Shown in pieces: positions 41,801 through 51,017 of a stretch of DNA of 64,000 nt (positions are counted from its first letter, which is position 1; each line of letters begins with the position of its first letter). This DNA is from Maricaulaceae bacterium EIL42A08 (GTDB lineage: Bacteria > Pseudomonadota > Alphaproteobacteria > Caulobacterales > Maricaulaceae). Made by a program: the position numbers and the translations under genes. Under the pieces are notes generated by a model. The model worked only from the letters and a program-made list of their open reading frames with translations. It searched no databases and had not been told where the DNA came from. Where the stretch lies: assembly GCA_024178355.1 (NCBI GenBank), contig JAMZNZ010000003.1, positions 328,527 through 392,526 of the forward strand, read 5' to 3'.

Positions 41801-42780
41801 CGAACCTGACCTTGATTGAGGTGAAAGCTGACCAGTCGGGACAGGTCACCGGCCAGGCTGGCTGCGGTGGGGATACGTCCCGCTCCTTTCCCGGTGACAA
41901 GTGTGGGATGTCCATGCTCGGGCGTGAACACGACGGCATTGCCTTCATCGCGCGTTCGCGACAGCGGGTCATCATGATCGAGCGCCTCGAGGCGAACTGA
42001 CGCGGTCACCCCGGACGCGGTCCGAGACAGGCGTCCCACCTGGCGCAGGATCTGGTCAGACTGCGCAACCCGGCGCGCGGTGCCGGCTGGCAGGTGGCGG
42101 ATCGACTCGGTCTTGATCGCATCGGGATTGATGTCCACGCCCCAGGCGGCGCGGGCGATCAGGACCAGCTTGTGGGCAGCATCAAGGCCATCAAGGTCGG
42201 CGCTGGGATCAGCTTCGGCAAAGCCGGCAGCCTGTGCCGCTTCAACGGCGCTCTGAAGACTTTCGCCCTTGCTGAGGCGGTCAAGAACAAAGTTGGAGGT
42301 GCCATTCAGGACACCTCGGACCCGAGCCAGACGATGGCCGTCTTTTGTTAGAGCGGCCGCGGTTTCTAGCACCGGTGCACCGCCGCCAACCGCGGATGAG
42401 TATGCAAAGCTTCGCCCCTGGGCTTGTGCGGCTTTAATCAGGTCTGGACGCCGGGCGGCTGTGCGCTTGTTTGCTGTAACGATATGGCAACCAGCAGACA
42501 CGGCGCGGTCTAGCAGGAGCTCTGCCTGAGCGTGGCCAGGCAGGGTGTCGATCACCAAGTCAGGCTCCAGCGCAAACAGGGCCTTAGCATCGGTGAACAC
42601 CGGAATGCCATTCAGGCCTTCAGGGCGGTGTGTCTGCGCCAGGATCGCCTCAATGCGAATGCCCGGCGGGCAGAAATCCAGGACCCCGCCGCCAACAACC
42701 CCACAGCCGAGCAGAACGGCTCGCATGGGCATCACGGCCGCTGGACGATTGGTTCGTGTTGCGAGTGCGAGTGTCGTCAT
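41797..42780 (-). CDS. hom: homoserine dehydrogenase (no ACT domain)
   Basis: A 327-residue NAD(P)-dependent enzyme that reduces aspartate semialdehyde to homoserine. The dinucleotide site is VLLGCGVVGGGVL, followed by VTANKRTAARRP, SSAVGGGAPVLET, RGVLNGTSNFVLDRL and FAEADPSADLDGLDAAHKL. It lacks the C-terminal ACT domain, so threonine feedback is unlikely and control lies with the riboswitch. The ATG at 42780 has GGAGAG before it. First gene of the methionine operon. Confidence 0.93.
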   Translation of the reverse strand: MTTLALATRTNRPAAVMPMRAVLLGCGVVGGGVLDFCPPGIRIEAILAQTHRPEGLNGIPVFTDAKALFALEPDLVIDTLPGHAQAELLLDRAVSAGCHIVTANKRTAARRPDLIKAAQAQGRSFAYSSAVGGGAPVLETAAALTKDGHRLARVRGVLNGTSNFVLDRLSKGESLQSAVEAAQAAGFAEADPSADLDGLDAAHKLVLIARAAWGVDINPDAIKTESIRHLPAGTARRVAQSDQILRQVGRLSRTASGVTASVRLEALDHDDPLSRTRDEGNAVVFTPEHGHPTLVTGKGAGRIPTAASLAGDLSRLVSFHLNQGQVR

Positions 42781-42839
42781 GGCTACTCTCCACAGTCGGT
42801 GCGGGTCTGGAACGCGCCTGCAGATCGGGAGAGCGGACG

Positions 42840-42872
42840 CATGAGAGCAGTGGCGATGCCACGCTCTTCATG
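42840..42872 (-). promoter_or_regulatory. leader hairpin between SAM-II riboswitch and hom
   Basis: CATGAGAGC, GTGGC, GCCAC and GCTCTTCATG segments can form one long stem with a short ATC/GAT loop. It lies seven bases downstream of the riboswitch and about 60 bases before the hom start. No U-tract follows, so translational or stabilising rather than terminating function is suggested. Confidence 0.5.
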
Positions 42873-42878
42873 CCTCAA

Positions 42879-42934
42879 CCTCGCTTTAGCTGCATTTGTT
42901 CCGCGCCCGCAAGCTGAAGCTCAAATCGGCGCAT
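42879..42934 (-). ncRNA. SAM-II riboswitch
   Basis: On the minus strand the sequence GCGCCGATTTGAGCTTCAGC, then TTGCGGGCGCGGAACAAATG, then CAGCTAAAGCGAGG fits the SAM-II pattern. P1 pairs GCGCC with GGCGC, the GATTTG loop strand pairs with CAAAT as the pseudoknot, and the conserved TTGC and GCTAAAG are present. SAM-II controls methionine genes in alphaproteobacteria by hiding the ribosome binding site when S-adenosylmethionine is bound. Here it sits about 100 bases before hom, the first gene of the methionine operon. Confidence 0.9.
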
Positions 42935-42937
42935 ATG

Positions 42938-42955
42938 ACGATATAAAGATATCGT
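42938..42955. promoter_or_regulatory. operator-like dyad before SAM-II riboswitch
   Basis: ACGATAT (42938-42944) and ATATCGT (42949-42955) are perfect inverted repeats around AAAG. The dyad ends just upstream of the riboswitch, where the methionine operon promoter should lie, so a transcription factor probably acts here in addition to the riboswitch. Confidence 0.55.
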
Positions 42956-42966
42956 TATGAGGTGTA

Positions 42967-42999
42967 AAGTGGCTTGGAGTATCTTTCTCCAGGCCACTT
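42967..42999 (-). terminator. hairpin terminator after the PD40 gene
   Basis: AAGTGGCTTGGAG (42967-42979) pairs with CTCCAGGCCACTT (42987-42999) with one G-T pair; on the minus strand CTTT follows. It separates the interrupted beta-propeller gene from the methionine leader. Confidence 0.7.
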
Positions 43000-43012
43000 C
43001 ACAAAGCTTGGT

Positions 43013-44374
43013 CTAGAGCCCGCAAGCCGTGAGGTAGATGTCGGCCTTGGTTCCGTTCAGGTCATTGACGTCGTAATTCGGATCGCGACCTTCAAACACG
43101 AGGCGTCCATCGCGCGCGAAGGCCTCAGGCTGTACCCAGGAGCGATTTGTAACTCGTCCGCCGTCGAATGCCTGAGACAGGACCCGTGAACGCCCGGTTT
43201 GGCGGTCAAACAGAAAGATCTGATACCCGCTTGATCTGGGTATCTCGGTGTAGCTGCCATCTGTACCAAAAGCGACATACCGTCCCGTCGCCGATATCGC
43301 CGCGGAGCGTATCCGCACCGGTATCGAATCTCCGTTAAGGTCGCGAGAGGCGAGAATAATCTGGCCAGTGACCAGGTCTTTTACATAAACACTATAGGCC
43401 CGGTCGGTGTCGTCGGGATGAAGGTTATCGGCTGTCGAGAAGAATAGAACCGCTGTCCCGTCATCGGAGAAGATCGGCTGATCTGAGCTCCCATTGGCGA
43501 AAACGCCGGATGGCGTCACCGAGATGATCTCTGCGGTATTGGTGTCTAGGTCATGAACGACCGTTGGTGCCGCGCCCGGCAAGCCAAAATCGAGCTGCTG
43601 GATATATGTGATTTCGTTGCCAGCGCCGGAGAAGCTCGGTTCGCGCGCATGGCTTAACCCGTTAGGTGCTGGCAGGTTTGTAATGACCGACGGCTCGATA
43701 TGGGAAAGCTGGTTGGTGACAAAGTCGTAGATGTAAATGTCGGTATCGCCTTCGGTATCATTCGGGTGAAGGTTGTCTGCCTTGGTCGCAAAGACCAGAC
43801 GGTTTCCGTCAGGCGAAAAGCTCAGCTACAGGTCAGCGGCGTGATTGCCCGCATCGCCGGTTGGGCTGGCACTCACCATCTCGACCTGACCGGTAATCCG
43901 ATCGAAAACAAAAACATTGCGCGAAATGCTGCTGAGTCCGTCAGTCGCCGAAACCAGGTCGGTTGCAAAGCTGACAAAGGCCACGCGGCGCCCATCATGG
44001 GAAACAACCGGATTGAAGCTCTGGTTTTCCGACGGGCCACCCCAGATGCTTGGGCTGGCATGGATCAAGGCCCCGGTTTGCAGGTTTTTCAGATAGATCT
44101 GGTTTGGAACATGAACGCTGGTACCAGCGAAGAAGCGCGATTCACTGCGGAAAGCGACCCAATTGCCGTCCGCAGATATTGATCCGGCTAATGCGTGGCG
44201 TGATGGAGCCTGCTGACCGGCTGCATTGCGCGAAACGATGCTGAGGTCCGGCCAATTACAGCCCACATCCACCGCGGGATCACAAATACAGGAGTCGTAG
44301 GGCGGTGGCACGGGCGGAACTGGCGTGGACTGGGTTGTTGCAGCGATGGCTAATGAGATGGCAACGACAAGCAT
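43013..44374 (-). pseudogene. exported PD40/TolB-like beta-propeller, one in-frame amber stop
   Basis: One continuous frame from ATG at 44374 to the stop at 43013 is broken only by TAG at 43826-43828; I read every codon between the two halves and found no other stop. The signal peptide is LVVAISLAIAATTQS. PD40-type blades recur: SISADGNWVAFRSES, VVSHDGRRVAFVSFATDLV, LSFSPDGNRLVFATKADNL, FSDDGTAVLFFSTADNL, ISATGRYVAFGTDG. The stop replaces a codon in ADL-stop-LSFSPDG, where CAG or TGG is expected. Recent inactivation, amber read-through or a sequencing error are all possible. Intact length would be 453 codons. Confidence 0.8.
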
Positions 44375-44468
44375 AAAACTTCCTCCCTGTTAGAAGTTGA
44401 ATGCTGCAGTTGAAATCGCGCCAAAAATGAGGCGGAAATCAGTTTAAAGTTGTCTTTTGGGTTGGTTG

Positions 44469-45860
44469 TTAAAACAGCTCAACATTGCCGTTGAAATTTC
44501 CCAGATTTGGAAAGGCGGCATCCAGCTCGCTATCGCCAAGCCCGAACCACCGACCAAGGCTGGCGCCATATTGGTCGACGCTGAAGTCAGGGATAAGGCG
44601 GCCAGACCCTGCGTCACTGGCATGATCAAAACCGGGCGGCGGCGGATTGCCGACGATGCGACCTCCATTGACCGCACCGCCCAGGACGATCTGGTGGCTA
44701 CCCCAGCCGTGATCAGTCCCGTCGCCATTGACCGCGAAGGTGCGGCCAAAATCGGAGGCGGTGAAAAGGGTGACATTCTGGTCTTCGCCCAGATAGTCCA
44801 TCGCCCCCTGGAAGGCCGTCATTGAAGCATTGAGATCGGCCAGTAGCGCGGGCAGTGTTTGGGCCTGGCCTGAATGGGTGTCAAAGCCACCGGTGCCTGC
44901 AAAGAAGATCTGTCGGCCAACGCCGAGGCTTGACCTTACCGCAATCGTTTCGGCAATGCGCTGAAGCTGTCCACCCAGGCGTGACTCCGGGAAGGTCACA
45001 CCAAGGGTTGGCAGGGCCTCGAGCGCCGATTGCAGGGCTTCATTGTTGTCCAGAGATGTGCTCATCGTATCGGCAATGTCAGAGCCGATCAGGCTGTTTC
45101 CATTAAAGTCGCTGGCAGCGAAATGTCGGCGCAATCGTTCATACAGAGCCGCGGCTTCATCGTTGCGGTCACGCCGGTTGGCAGCGCGTCGATAGAGGCT
45201 CACCTGGGTCGGGCCATTGCGTCCCAGGCTGTAGGCCTGGGCCCGTTCGCCAGTGAGAAACAGATTGTCACCGCTGGTGGAAATTGCACTGAACGCTACT
45301 GCATTGCCATTCGCGCCGGAGGCCAGAGCTGCGTCCGCCAGAAGCCCGCCCCAGCCAAGCCGTGCGCCTTCAGGGGCATTGGCTTGCCAGACGGCCTGCT
45401 GGTCGTTGTGGGAAAAAAGGCGAGGCGGCAGGCTCACCGATCGGTTTTCGAACGCGGTCCTGGTGACCGGGCGGATAAGCGGGCCCACATTGGCAACCAG
45501 GCTTGCGCGCCCCTGGTCAAACAGGCTTCTGATCCCCGTCATTTCGGGCGGTAAAGCGAAGGCGCGTGATCCAAACTCGGCGCTATTGGACGGATTGAGT
45601 ACCAGCAACGCGTCCCGTGTGCGCGATCCAGCCGGGGCAATGCCCTGACGAATTCGGGTATAAATGTCGTGTGAGGGCTGGTCGTGCGGGATCAGCAGTT
45701 CATGGCTGTCCATGCCGCCAAATAGAAATATGCAGACCAGAGCCTTGTATCCGCTTACATCGGCGGCGTGCGCTCGGGCCCCCATGAAGGTCGGCAGGAC
45801 TGTTGCGCCAGCACCCAGCGCGGCGAGAAGGCTTCTACGGGAAAGCGTTGGCTGAGCCAT
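44469..45860 (-). CDS. DUF1501 domain-containing protein, Tat-exported
   Basis: A 463-residue protein with a twin-arginine signal (LSRRSLLAALGAGATVLP) followed by KALVCIFLFGGMDSHELLIP, the DUF1501 start related to the sulfatase/alkaline phosphatase fold. DFGRTFAVNGDGTDHGWGSH near the C-terminus holds likely metal ligands. DUF1501 is almost always paired with DUF1800, as here. The function of the pair is unknown. It lies 13 bases after the DUF1800 gene. Confidence 0.9.
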   Translation of the reverse strand: MAQPTLSRRSLLAALGAGATVLPTFMGARAHAADVSGYKALVCIFLFGGMDSHELLIPHDQPSHDIYTRIRQGIAPAGSRTRDALLVLNPSNSAEFGSRAFALPPEMTGIRSLFDQGRASLVANVGPLIRPVTRTAFENRSVSLPPRLFSHNDQQAVWQANAPEGARLGWGGLLADAALASGANGNAVAFSAISTSGDNLFLTGERAQAYSLGRNGPTQVSLYRRAANRRDRNDEAAALYERLRRHFAASDFNGNSLIGSDIADTMSTSLDNNEALQSALEALPTLGVTFPESRLGGQLQRIAETIAVRSSLGVGRQIFFAGTGGFDTHSGQAQTLPALLADLNASMTAFQGAMDYLGEDQNVTLFTASDFGRTFAVNGDGTDHGWGSHQIVLGGAVNGGRIVGNPPPPGFDHASDAGSGRLIPDFSVDQYGASLGRWFGLGDSELDAAFPNLGNFNGNVELF

Positions 45861-45873
45861 CAGTTGGGCCTCC

Positions 45874-47679
45874 TTAGCGCTGAACCAGATAATCGGGGGA
45901 GGTCATGACCATGAGGATGGCCATCTGAACCCGGTCGCGAAGGGCTTCAGGTGTGTCGGAATTATTGAGGGCGGCGCTGGCGTCGAGCTCTTCGATGATA
46001 AGCGCTCGTGTGCCCGATGAGAGTGTGCCGTGGGTCAGCAGCTGATCGAGATGATCGACCAGGGCGGCGTGATCGTCGGCCAAAGCAATTTCATCGTCAT
46101 AGTCCGGCAGCCAGGCGCGCTGGGCCGAAACCGGGTCCAGATTCACATTGCGCCAGCGGATTTGGTCCTCAATTCGGGACAGATTGCGGTCATCAAGATC
46201 ATCCAGGATGAAATCGTCCATGAAGTTCACATACCCCGCCACCGATGCAGAGTTGAGGATCTGCAGTTCAGGGACGGTCATACCCTGATCTCCGGTGCGG
46301 GTTCCCGGCGCGATGAAGCCGGGCCGGTAGAAGTTGAATACCGACGGTGCGCGATAGGGATTCTGATTGAGCTCGTCGCTGCCGTTGGTGTCGTAGAGGT
46401 CGAACATGTAGACGGCTTCTCTGCCGGGGACTTGAAATGCGCGAGCCCAGTGCACAAGGCGTAGCACCGGCTCCCTGATCTTGCCGAAGCTCTCGTCGGT
46501 ACGAGCGCGGTCAACATCTGTGACTGTCTCGTCAAACAGGATTGCCGCGAGTGTTGCGGTCAAATCGCCGGTCTGGCCGGTCCCGACGGTGACAAAATTG
46601 GGTAGCTGGTAGGAGCCCGTCTCAAAAGCCTGTGCGACGCGCCGGACATAGTCTGGCGACGGATTGCTGGTGGTGAAGCGCTGGATCAGCTGGCGCGCGA
46701 GGAAGGGGGCCATGGTGGGCTGGTCCATCAAATGGTCCAGCGTGCGATCAAGGCTTTCCTCGGCCCCGATGCCGGCGGGGATCGTCAGGCCGAGGAAGTA
46801 CTTTTCCTCCAGCGAGTGGTCCTCGGGATCCACGACCAGTGGCATGGTCAAGCGGGCGCGGCGATTCTCCGCCGTTTTGCGATCCAGTGCGAATTCATAG
46901 CCGGTGAAGACCCGCGCCAGGCCGGTAATGTCGGTATTGTCGAAAAGCTCTATCGGTAGACCGTCACCTCCGGTTACCACCTCACCGCCAGCGTTGATCT
47001 CCACAACGCCCAGCGTGAAAAGCTGCAGCAATTCGCGGGCGTAATTCTCATCCGGCATTCGACCGGTATCCGGATTTTCTTTCTTGGAGCCCACATAAGT
47101 CAGGTAGCTGCCCATGGCCGGCGAATAGGTCACCGCTTCCAGCAAGTCGCGATAGTTGCCCAGCGCGTGCTCTATCAGGATGTCCTGATAATAGGCCATG
47201 GCTTCGGGCTCGTTGCGAAGTGGGCCATTGTCATCTGATACAACCAGAATCTGGGACAGAGCGAAGGCCATGCGCTGGCGCAGCTGGTCGGGCGCGCCCA
47301 CGGCATTGCGCCAGAAAGCAATTGAGGTCGCATCACGCCGAAAAGCCGAGAAACTGTCCGGGTCGCGGACAAGATCGATATAGGAGTTCACCACGGGTGT
47401 GAGATAGGTCGGTGTCAGCTCGGTCTGGGCGATGAACCATTCTGACGCCGAGCGGCCGGTTTGCGATTCCAGGTCTGTCGGGCTTGGGCCAAATGTCGCC
47501 TGACCCAGGAACACGCCAGCTTCGACTGGAGTTGCAAGTCTTCCGGTTGGGCCAGCAGGCGGGGGCGGCGGTGGACTGGACCCGGATTCACCGGATCCAT
47601 CAACACCGCCAGCACCGCATGAGGCCAGAAAGGATGCGCAAACAAGGGCTGTCGCGGTTCTCAGGTCGCAAAAGTGCAT
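45874..47679 (-). CDS. DUF1800 domain-containing lipoprotein
   Basis: A 601-residue exported protein with lipobox LASC (HFCDLRTATALVCASFLASC) and a glycine/proline-rich linker (GSSPPPPPPAGPTG). The DUF1800 body shows FLGQATFGPSPTDLE, RQRMAFALSQILVVSDD, DILIEHALGNYRDLLEAVTY, MPDENYARELLQLFTLG, FARQLIQ-type and FYRPGFIAPGTR segments. The start is the ATG at 47679 rather than a TTG two codons upstream. Forms an operon with the DUF1501 gene; these pairs occur with surface or exopolymer genes in other bacteria, but no role is established. Confidence 0.9.
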   Translation of the reverse strand: MHFCDLRTATALVCASFLASCGAGGVDGSGESGSSPPPPPPAGPTGRLATPVEAGVFLGQATFGPSPTDLESQTGRSASEWFIAQTELTPTYLTPVVNSYIDLVRDPDSFSAFRRDATSIAFWRNAVGAPDQLRQRMAFALSQILVVSDDNGPLRNEPEAMAYYQDILIEHALGNYRDLLEAVTYSPAMGSYLTYVGSKKENPDTGRMPDENYARELLQLFTLGVVEINAGGEVVTGGDGLPIELFDNTDITGLARVFTGYEFALDRKTAENRRARLTMPLVVDPEDHSLEEKYFLGLTIPAGIGAEESLDRTLDHLMDQPTMAPFLARQLIQRFTTSNPSPDYVRRVAQAFETGSYQLPNFVTVGTGQTGDLTATLAAILFDETVTDVDRARTDESFGKIREPVLRLVHWARAFQVPGREAVYMFDLYDTNGSDELNQNPYRAPSVFNFYRPGFIAPGTRTGDQGMTVPELQILNSASVAGYVNFMDDFILDDLDDRNLSRIEDQIRWRNVNLDPVSAQRAWLPDYDDEIALADDHAALVDHLDQLLTHGTLSSGTRALIIEELDASAALNNSDTPEALRDRVQMAILMVMTSPDYLVQR

Positions 47680-47819
47680 CGTCAAGTGTCCACTCTGTTA
47701 TCTACACAGACGCCGACACCCCATACGACGCGGGGCTATCTTTGCTGTCGATTTATAACCGACGTGTGAACGAAACTGGTTGAATTGCGATTGACCTAAA
47801 TCGAGGCAAGCGGTGCTGG

Positions 47820-47837
47820 TCCGCCCGGTCGGGCGGA
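47820..47837. repeat. 18-bp palindrome downstream of rph
   Basis: TCCGCCCG and CGGGCGGA pair perfectly around two bases. It lies between the DUF1800 start region and the rph stop, 28 bases after rph. No T-run follows on either strand, so it is a weak terminator at best. Confidence 0.5.
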
Positions 47838-47865
47838 TCAGGTTTCGACCAGCTTCGACTTTGAC

Positions 47866-48585
47866 TTAAGGCTTTTTGAGCGCCTCGGTCTGCATGTTAC
47901 AGAGCTCTGCGACACCCTTGCGGGCCAGCCCAAACAGGGCGTCGAATTCCTCTGGCTTCATCGGCACGTCTTCGGCAGTGGCCTGAACCTCGATGACCCC
48001 ACCTTGCGAGGTCAGTACGAAGTTTGCGTCGGTGTCGGCGACGCGGTCTTCTTCGTATTCAAGATCAAGGCGCGCCTCGCCTTTAAGCAGGCCGCAGGAC
48101 ACAGCCGCCGCCTGAGCGTGGATTGGGTCTTTTTCAATCACGCCTTCATCAATGAGGTAATCGATTGCCAGCTTTAACGCGACCCAGGCCCCGGTGATGG
48201 AGGCGGTGCGGGTGCCGCCATCGGCCTGCAGCACGTCACAGTCCACCGTAATCTGACGCTCGCCCAGGGCTTTGAGATCAATGCAGGCGCGCAGCGAGCG
48301 GCCAATCAGGCGCTGGATTTCCTGCGTGCGGCCGGATGGGGCTCCTTTGGTGACTTCGCGGCGGGTTCGCTGGTGTGTGGCGCGCGGCAGCATGGCGTAC
48401 TCGCCTGTCACCCAGCCGCGTCCCTGACCGCGCAGCCATGGCGGGACATTCTCCTCCACCGAGGCGTTACACAGCACGTGGGTGTTGCCGAACTTGATCA
48501 GGCAGCTGCCTTCAGCATACGGGTTGTAGTCGAGCTCGAACTTGACCGGGCGAAGGGCGTCGAGGGCGCGATCATTGGGGCGCAT
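47866..48585 (-). CDS. rph: ribonuclease PH
   Basis: A 239-residue phosphorolytic exoribonuclease that trims tRNA 3' ends. Seen: [92 protein letters not shown] and the C-terminal [14 protein letters not shown]. Divergent from hrcA, the usual arrangement in Alphaproteobacteria. Confidence 0.97.
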   Translation of the reverse strand: MRPNDRALDALRPVKFELDYNPYAEGSCLIKFGNTHVLCNASVEENVPPWLRGQGRGWVTGEYAMLPRATHQRTRREVTKGAPSGRTQEIQRLIGRSLRACIDLKALGERQITVDCDVLQADGGTRTASITGAWVALKLAIDYLIDEGVIEKDPIHAQAAAVSCGLLKGEARLDLEYEEDRVADTDANFVLTSQGGVIEVQATAEDVPMKPEEFDALFGLARKGVAELCNMQTEALKKP

Positions 48586-48712
48586 GGCAGCTGTCCTTGT
48601 GTCTTTGCATGGGCGTGATCTGTCCTAACCCGGTTACGCGTCGCGGCAAAGCCTGTGTCCAGCTTCTGGTGAGAGATTGCGAAGGCGCGCGAGCACGCCT
48701 AATTTCCAAGCC

Positions 48713-49780
48713 ATGTCCATGACACCGCATCAATCGCTGACGCTGGCAGAGCTCGACGCCCGCTCCCGGACCATCTTCCGGGAGTTGGTGGAGGCGTATC
48801 TGGATAGCGGTGAGCCGGTGGGGTCGCGCACGCTGTCCAAACGCCCGGAGTTGCAGCTGTCGCCAGCCTCCATTCGCAATACCATGGCCGATCTGGCGTC
48901 GGTGGGGCTTTTGACGGCCCCGCATTCGTCAGCCGGGCGGATGCCCACCCATGCGGGGCTGCGCCTGTTCGTCGACGGGCTGTTACAGGTCGGTGATCTT
49001 GAAGCCAATGACCGGTCCGAGATTGAAGACCGCGTCAGTGCAGCCGGTCGTCGCCCTGAAGATGTCCTAAGCGAAGCGTCCAACCTGCTCTCCGGTCTGG
49101 CAGGTGGTGCCGGGCTTGTGGCGTCGCCGGAGCGCGAAGCGCCGCTACGCTATGTGGAATTCGTCAACCTGTCGCCGACCGAAGTGCTGGCGGTGCTGGT
49201 CAGCGAAGATGGCGGGGTTGAAAACCGCCTGATGAAGCCACCACCCGGCCTGCCGCCCGCCGCACTCATCGAGGCGGGTAATTACCTGTCGGCGCGCCTT
49301 CGCGGGCGCACCCTGTCCGAAGCGCTGCAGGAGATTCGCACCGAGATCGCAGAACGCCGGGCCCAGCTGGATGAAGCTTCCGCCAGCCTGGTGGAGTTGG
49401 GCCTTGCCGACTGGTCTGGTCCGGATAATCGCACATTGATTGTGCGCGGGCAGGGGCGCCTGCTTGAAAGTGTGAGTGCGGTGGAGGACCTGGAGCGCAT
49501 CCGCATGCTGTTTGATGACATCGAGCGGCAGGAAGGCCTGCTGGCGCTGCTGGATGAAGCGCGCGCGGGCCAGGGCGTAAAGCTTTTCATTGGCTCAGAA
49601 AATCCGCTTTTCTCTCTGTCAGGGTCAAGCGTTGTTGTGGCCCCTTACCGCAATCGGGAGAACCGGATTATCGGAGCCATAGGCGTGATCGGACCGACGC
49701 GCCTGAACTATGCGCGGATCATTCCGCTGGTCGATTATACAGCCCAGGTGGTGGGCCGAATGATCGCCGGACCGCGCTGA
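48713..49780 (+). CDS. hrcA: heat-inducible transcription repressor HrcA
   Basis: A 355-residue regulator with N-terminal winged-helix domain ([56 protein letters not shown]) and the C-terminal GAF-like inserted dimerisation domain ([44 protein letters not shown]). HrcA binds CIRCE sites to repress chaperone operons. I saw no CIRCE element upstream of itself or of dnaK. The ATG at 48713 is chosen (family begins shortly before [10 protein letters not shown]). Same strand as grpE, 40 bases apart. Confidence 0.95.
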   Translation: MSMTPHQSLTLAELDARSRTIFRELVEAYLDSGEPVGSRTLSKRPELQLSPASIRNTMADLASVGLLTAPHSSAGRMPTHAGLRLFVDGLLQVGDLEANDRSEIEDRVSAAGRRPEDVLSEASNLLSGLAGGAGLVASPEREAPLRYVEFVNLSPTEVLAVLVSEDGGVENRLMKPPPGLPPAALIEAGNYLSARLRGRTLSEALQEIRTEIAERRAQLDEASASLVELGLADWSGPDNRTLIVRGQGRLLESVSAVEDLERIRMLFDDIERQEGLLALLDEARAGQGVKLFIGSENPLFSLSGSSVVVAPYRNRENRIIGAIGVIGPTRLNYARIIPLVDYTAQVVGRMIAGPR

Positions 49781-49820
49781 CCCCTTGACGTTTGCCCTCT
49801 TCGATTTGATCTAAGCGACC

Positions 49821-50471
49821 ATGAGCGAGACACCAGAACACGAAACCCCGGCCGACGACGTCGATACGTCCAAGGCCGAGACGGACACCGAGGCTTCTGA
49901 CGCAGACGCGGAGGAAGTCAGCGCTGACCCCACGCCTGAGGAGCAACTGGCCAAAACCAAGGACCAGCTGTTGCGCGCCCTGGCTGAGGCGGAAAATACC
50001 CGCAAGCGTGCTGCCCGTGATGTGAAGGACGCGCGCGAGTATGCCATCGCCGGCTTTGCCCGCGATATGCTGGACGTTGCGGATAACTTTGCCCGCGCTC
50101 TGGCGGCTGTCGATGAAGACGCGCGCAAGAACGCTGGTCCGGCGCTCGCCTCCCTGCTGGAAGGCGTGGAGATGACTGAGAAGCGCCTGCTTTCCTCGCT
50201 GGAGCGCCATGGCGTAAAGAAAGTCGATCCAGAACCCGGTGAGCCGCTGGATCCCAACCGCCACCAAGCCGCAGCCCAGGTCCCGGCCGAGCAGCCTAAA
50301 AACACCATCGCCTACGTGATGCAACCCGGCTACGTCATCGGCGAGCGCACCCTGCGCGCCGCGATGGTGGTGGTTAGCTCCGGCCCCACCGAAGGCACAG
50401 CGCCCAAAGGCGACAGTGGCAGTGGCGAAGGCGACGCCAAGCCTGGCGATGGGGTCGATGTGAGCGCTTAG
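49821..50471 (+). CDS. grpE: nucleotide exchange factor GrpE
   Basis: A 216-residue co-chaperone that releases ADP from DnaK. An acidic, low-complexity start (residues 1-40) and a coiled-coil helix (EEQLAKTKDQLLRALAEAEN) precede the beta-wing domain with GVEMTEKRLLSSLERHGVKK, EPLDPNRHQAAAQVP and VIGERTLRAAMVVVSSG. The C-terminal tail of about 30 residues is glycine/aspartate-rich. Followed by a strong terminator. Confidence 0.97.
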   Translation: MSETPEHETPADDVDTSKAETDTEASDADAEEVSADPTPEEQLAKTKDQLLRALAEAENTRKRAARDVKDAREYAIAGFARDMLDVADNFARALAAVDEDARKNAGPALASLLEGVEMTEKRLLSSLERHGVKKVDPEPGEPLDPNRHQAAAQVPAEQPKNTIAYVMQPGYVIGERTLRAAMVVVSSGPTEGTAPKGDSGSGEGDAKPGDGVDVSA

Positions 50472-50496
50472 CGCTCCGGATCGACCACCTCAAGAG

Positions 50497-50529
50497 AAAA
50501 GGCGGCCCCGCATGGGAGCCGCCTTTTTT
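50497..50529 (+). terminator. rho-independent terminator of hrcA-grpE
   Basis: AAAAGGCGGC (50497-50506) pairs with GCCGCCTTTT (from 50519), with CCC/GGG extending the stem, followed by a run of T. It ends the hrcA-grpE transcript. Confidence 0.9.
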
Positions 50530-50556
50530 AGTTTCTGGTCTGAACGCGGGGAGCGT

Positions 50557-50919
50557 TTAACGGCGCGGTGCGGTGCGCGGTTCGCCGTTTTCCCACCAGG
50601 TCGAGCCATCGCGGTAATCTTCATACCAGTTTCGGCCCGAATAGCGGTCATAGTAGAGCTCGGAGTGGTTGGGGTTGTTGCGGTTCCAGCCGCAGCCGCC
50701 AGAGCGCTGGCAGCCGGCATATGCGCCAGCCGCGCCGCCAACCACAGCGCCGATCAGCGCGCCGGTTTCAGCATCGCCGCTTCCTACATTGTTACCGATC
50801 ACTGCACCGGCCAGCGCACCCACGCCAGCACCAACAGCGGCACCTTGAACACCCTGATTGGATGCGCACGCGGTTAGCGCGAGCGGTGCGATAGCCAGAA
50901 GAGCCCAATTGCGAACCAT
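50557..50919 (-). CDS. glycine-zipper lipoprotein
   Basis: A 120-residue protein with lipobox LTAC (NWALLAIAPLALTAC). The region GVQGAAVGAGVGALAGAVIG and ETGALIGAVVGGAAGAYAGC is a repeated glycine zipper as in OmpA-like/SmpA-related envelope lipoproteins; the tail is tyrosine/arginine/asparagine-rich (YYDRYSGRNWYEDYRDGSTW). Probably outer-membrane-associated. The start MVRNWALL at 50919 is chosen for the signal peptide. Monocistronic. Confidence 0.8.
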   Translation of the reverse strand: MVRNWALLAIAPLALTACASNQGVQGAAVGAGVGALAGAVIGNNVGSGDAETGALIGAVVGGAAGAYAGCQRSGGCGWNRNNPNHSELYYDRYSGRNWYEDYRDGSTWWENGEPRTAPRR

Positions 50920-51017
50920 GTCAGTCCTCCAGACAAAAAAGAGGTGCGTCTGAACCTTCAAACGCTTCATGGGCGTTATCCAATCAGATCGCGGCTGAAT
51001 TGGGGCTGAACGACGAT

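Noticed and set aside
48586-48712. Possible CIRCE element before hrcA
   Set aside because: Neither the 9-bp arms nor an obvious variant were found by reading both strands.
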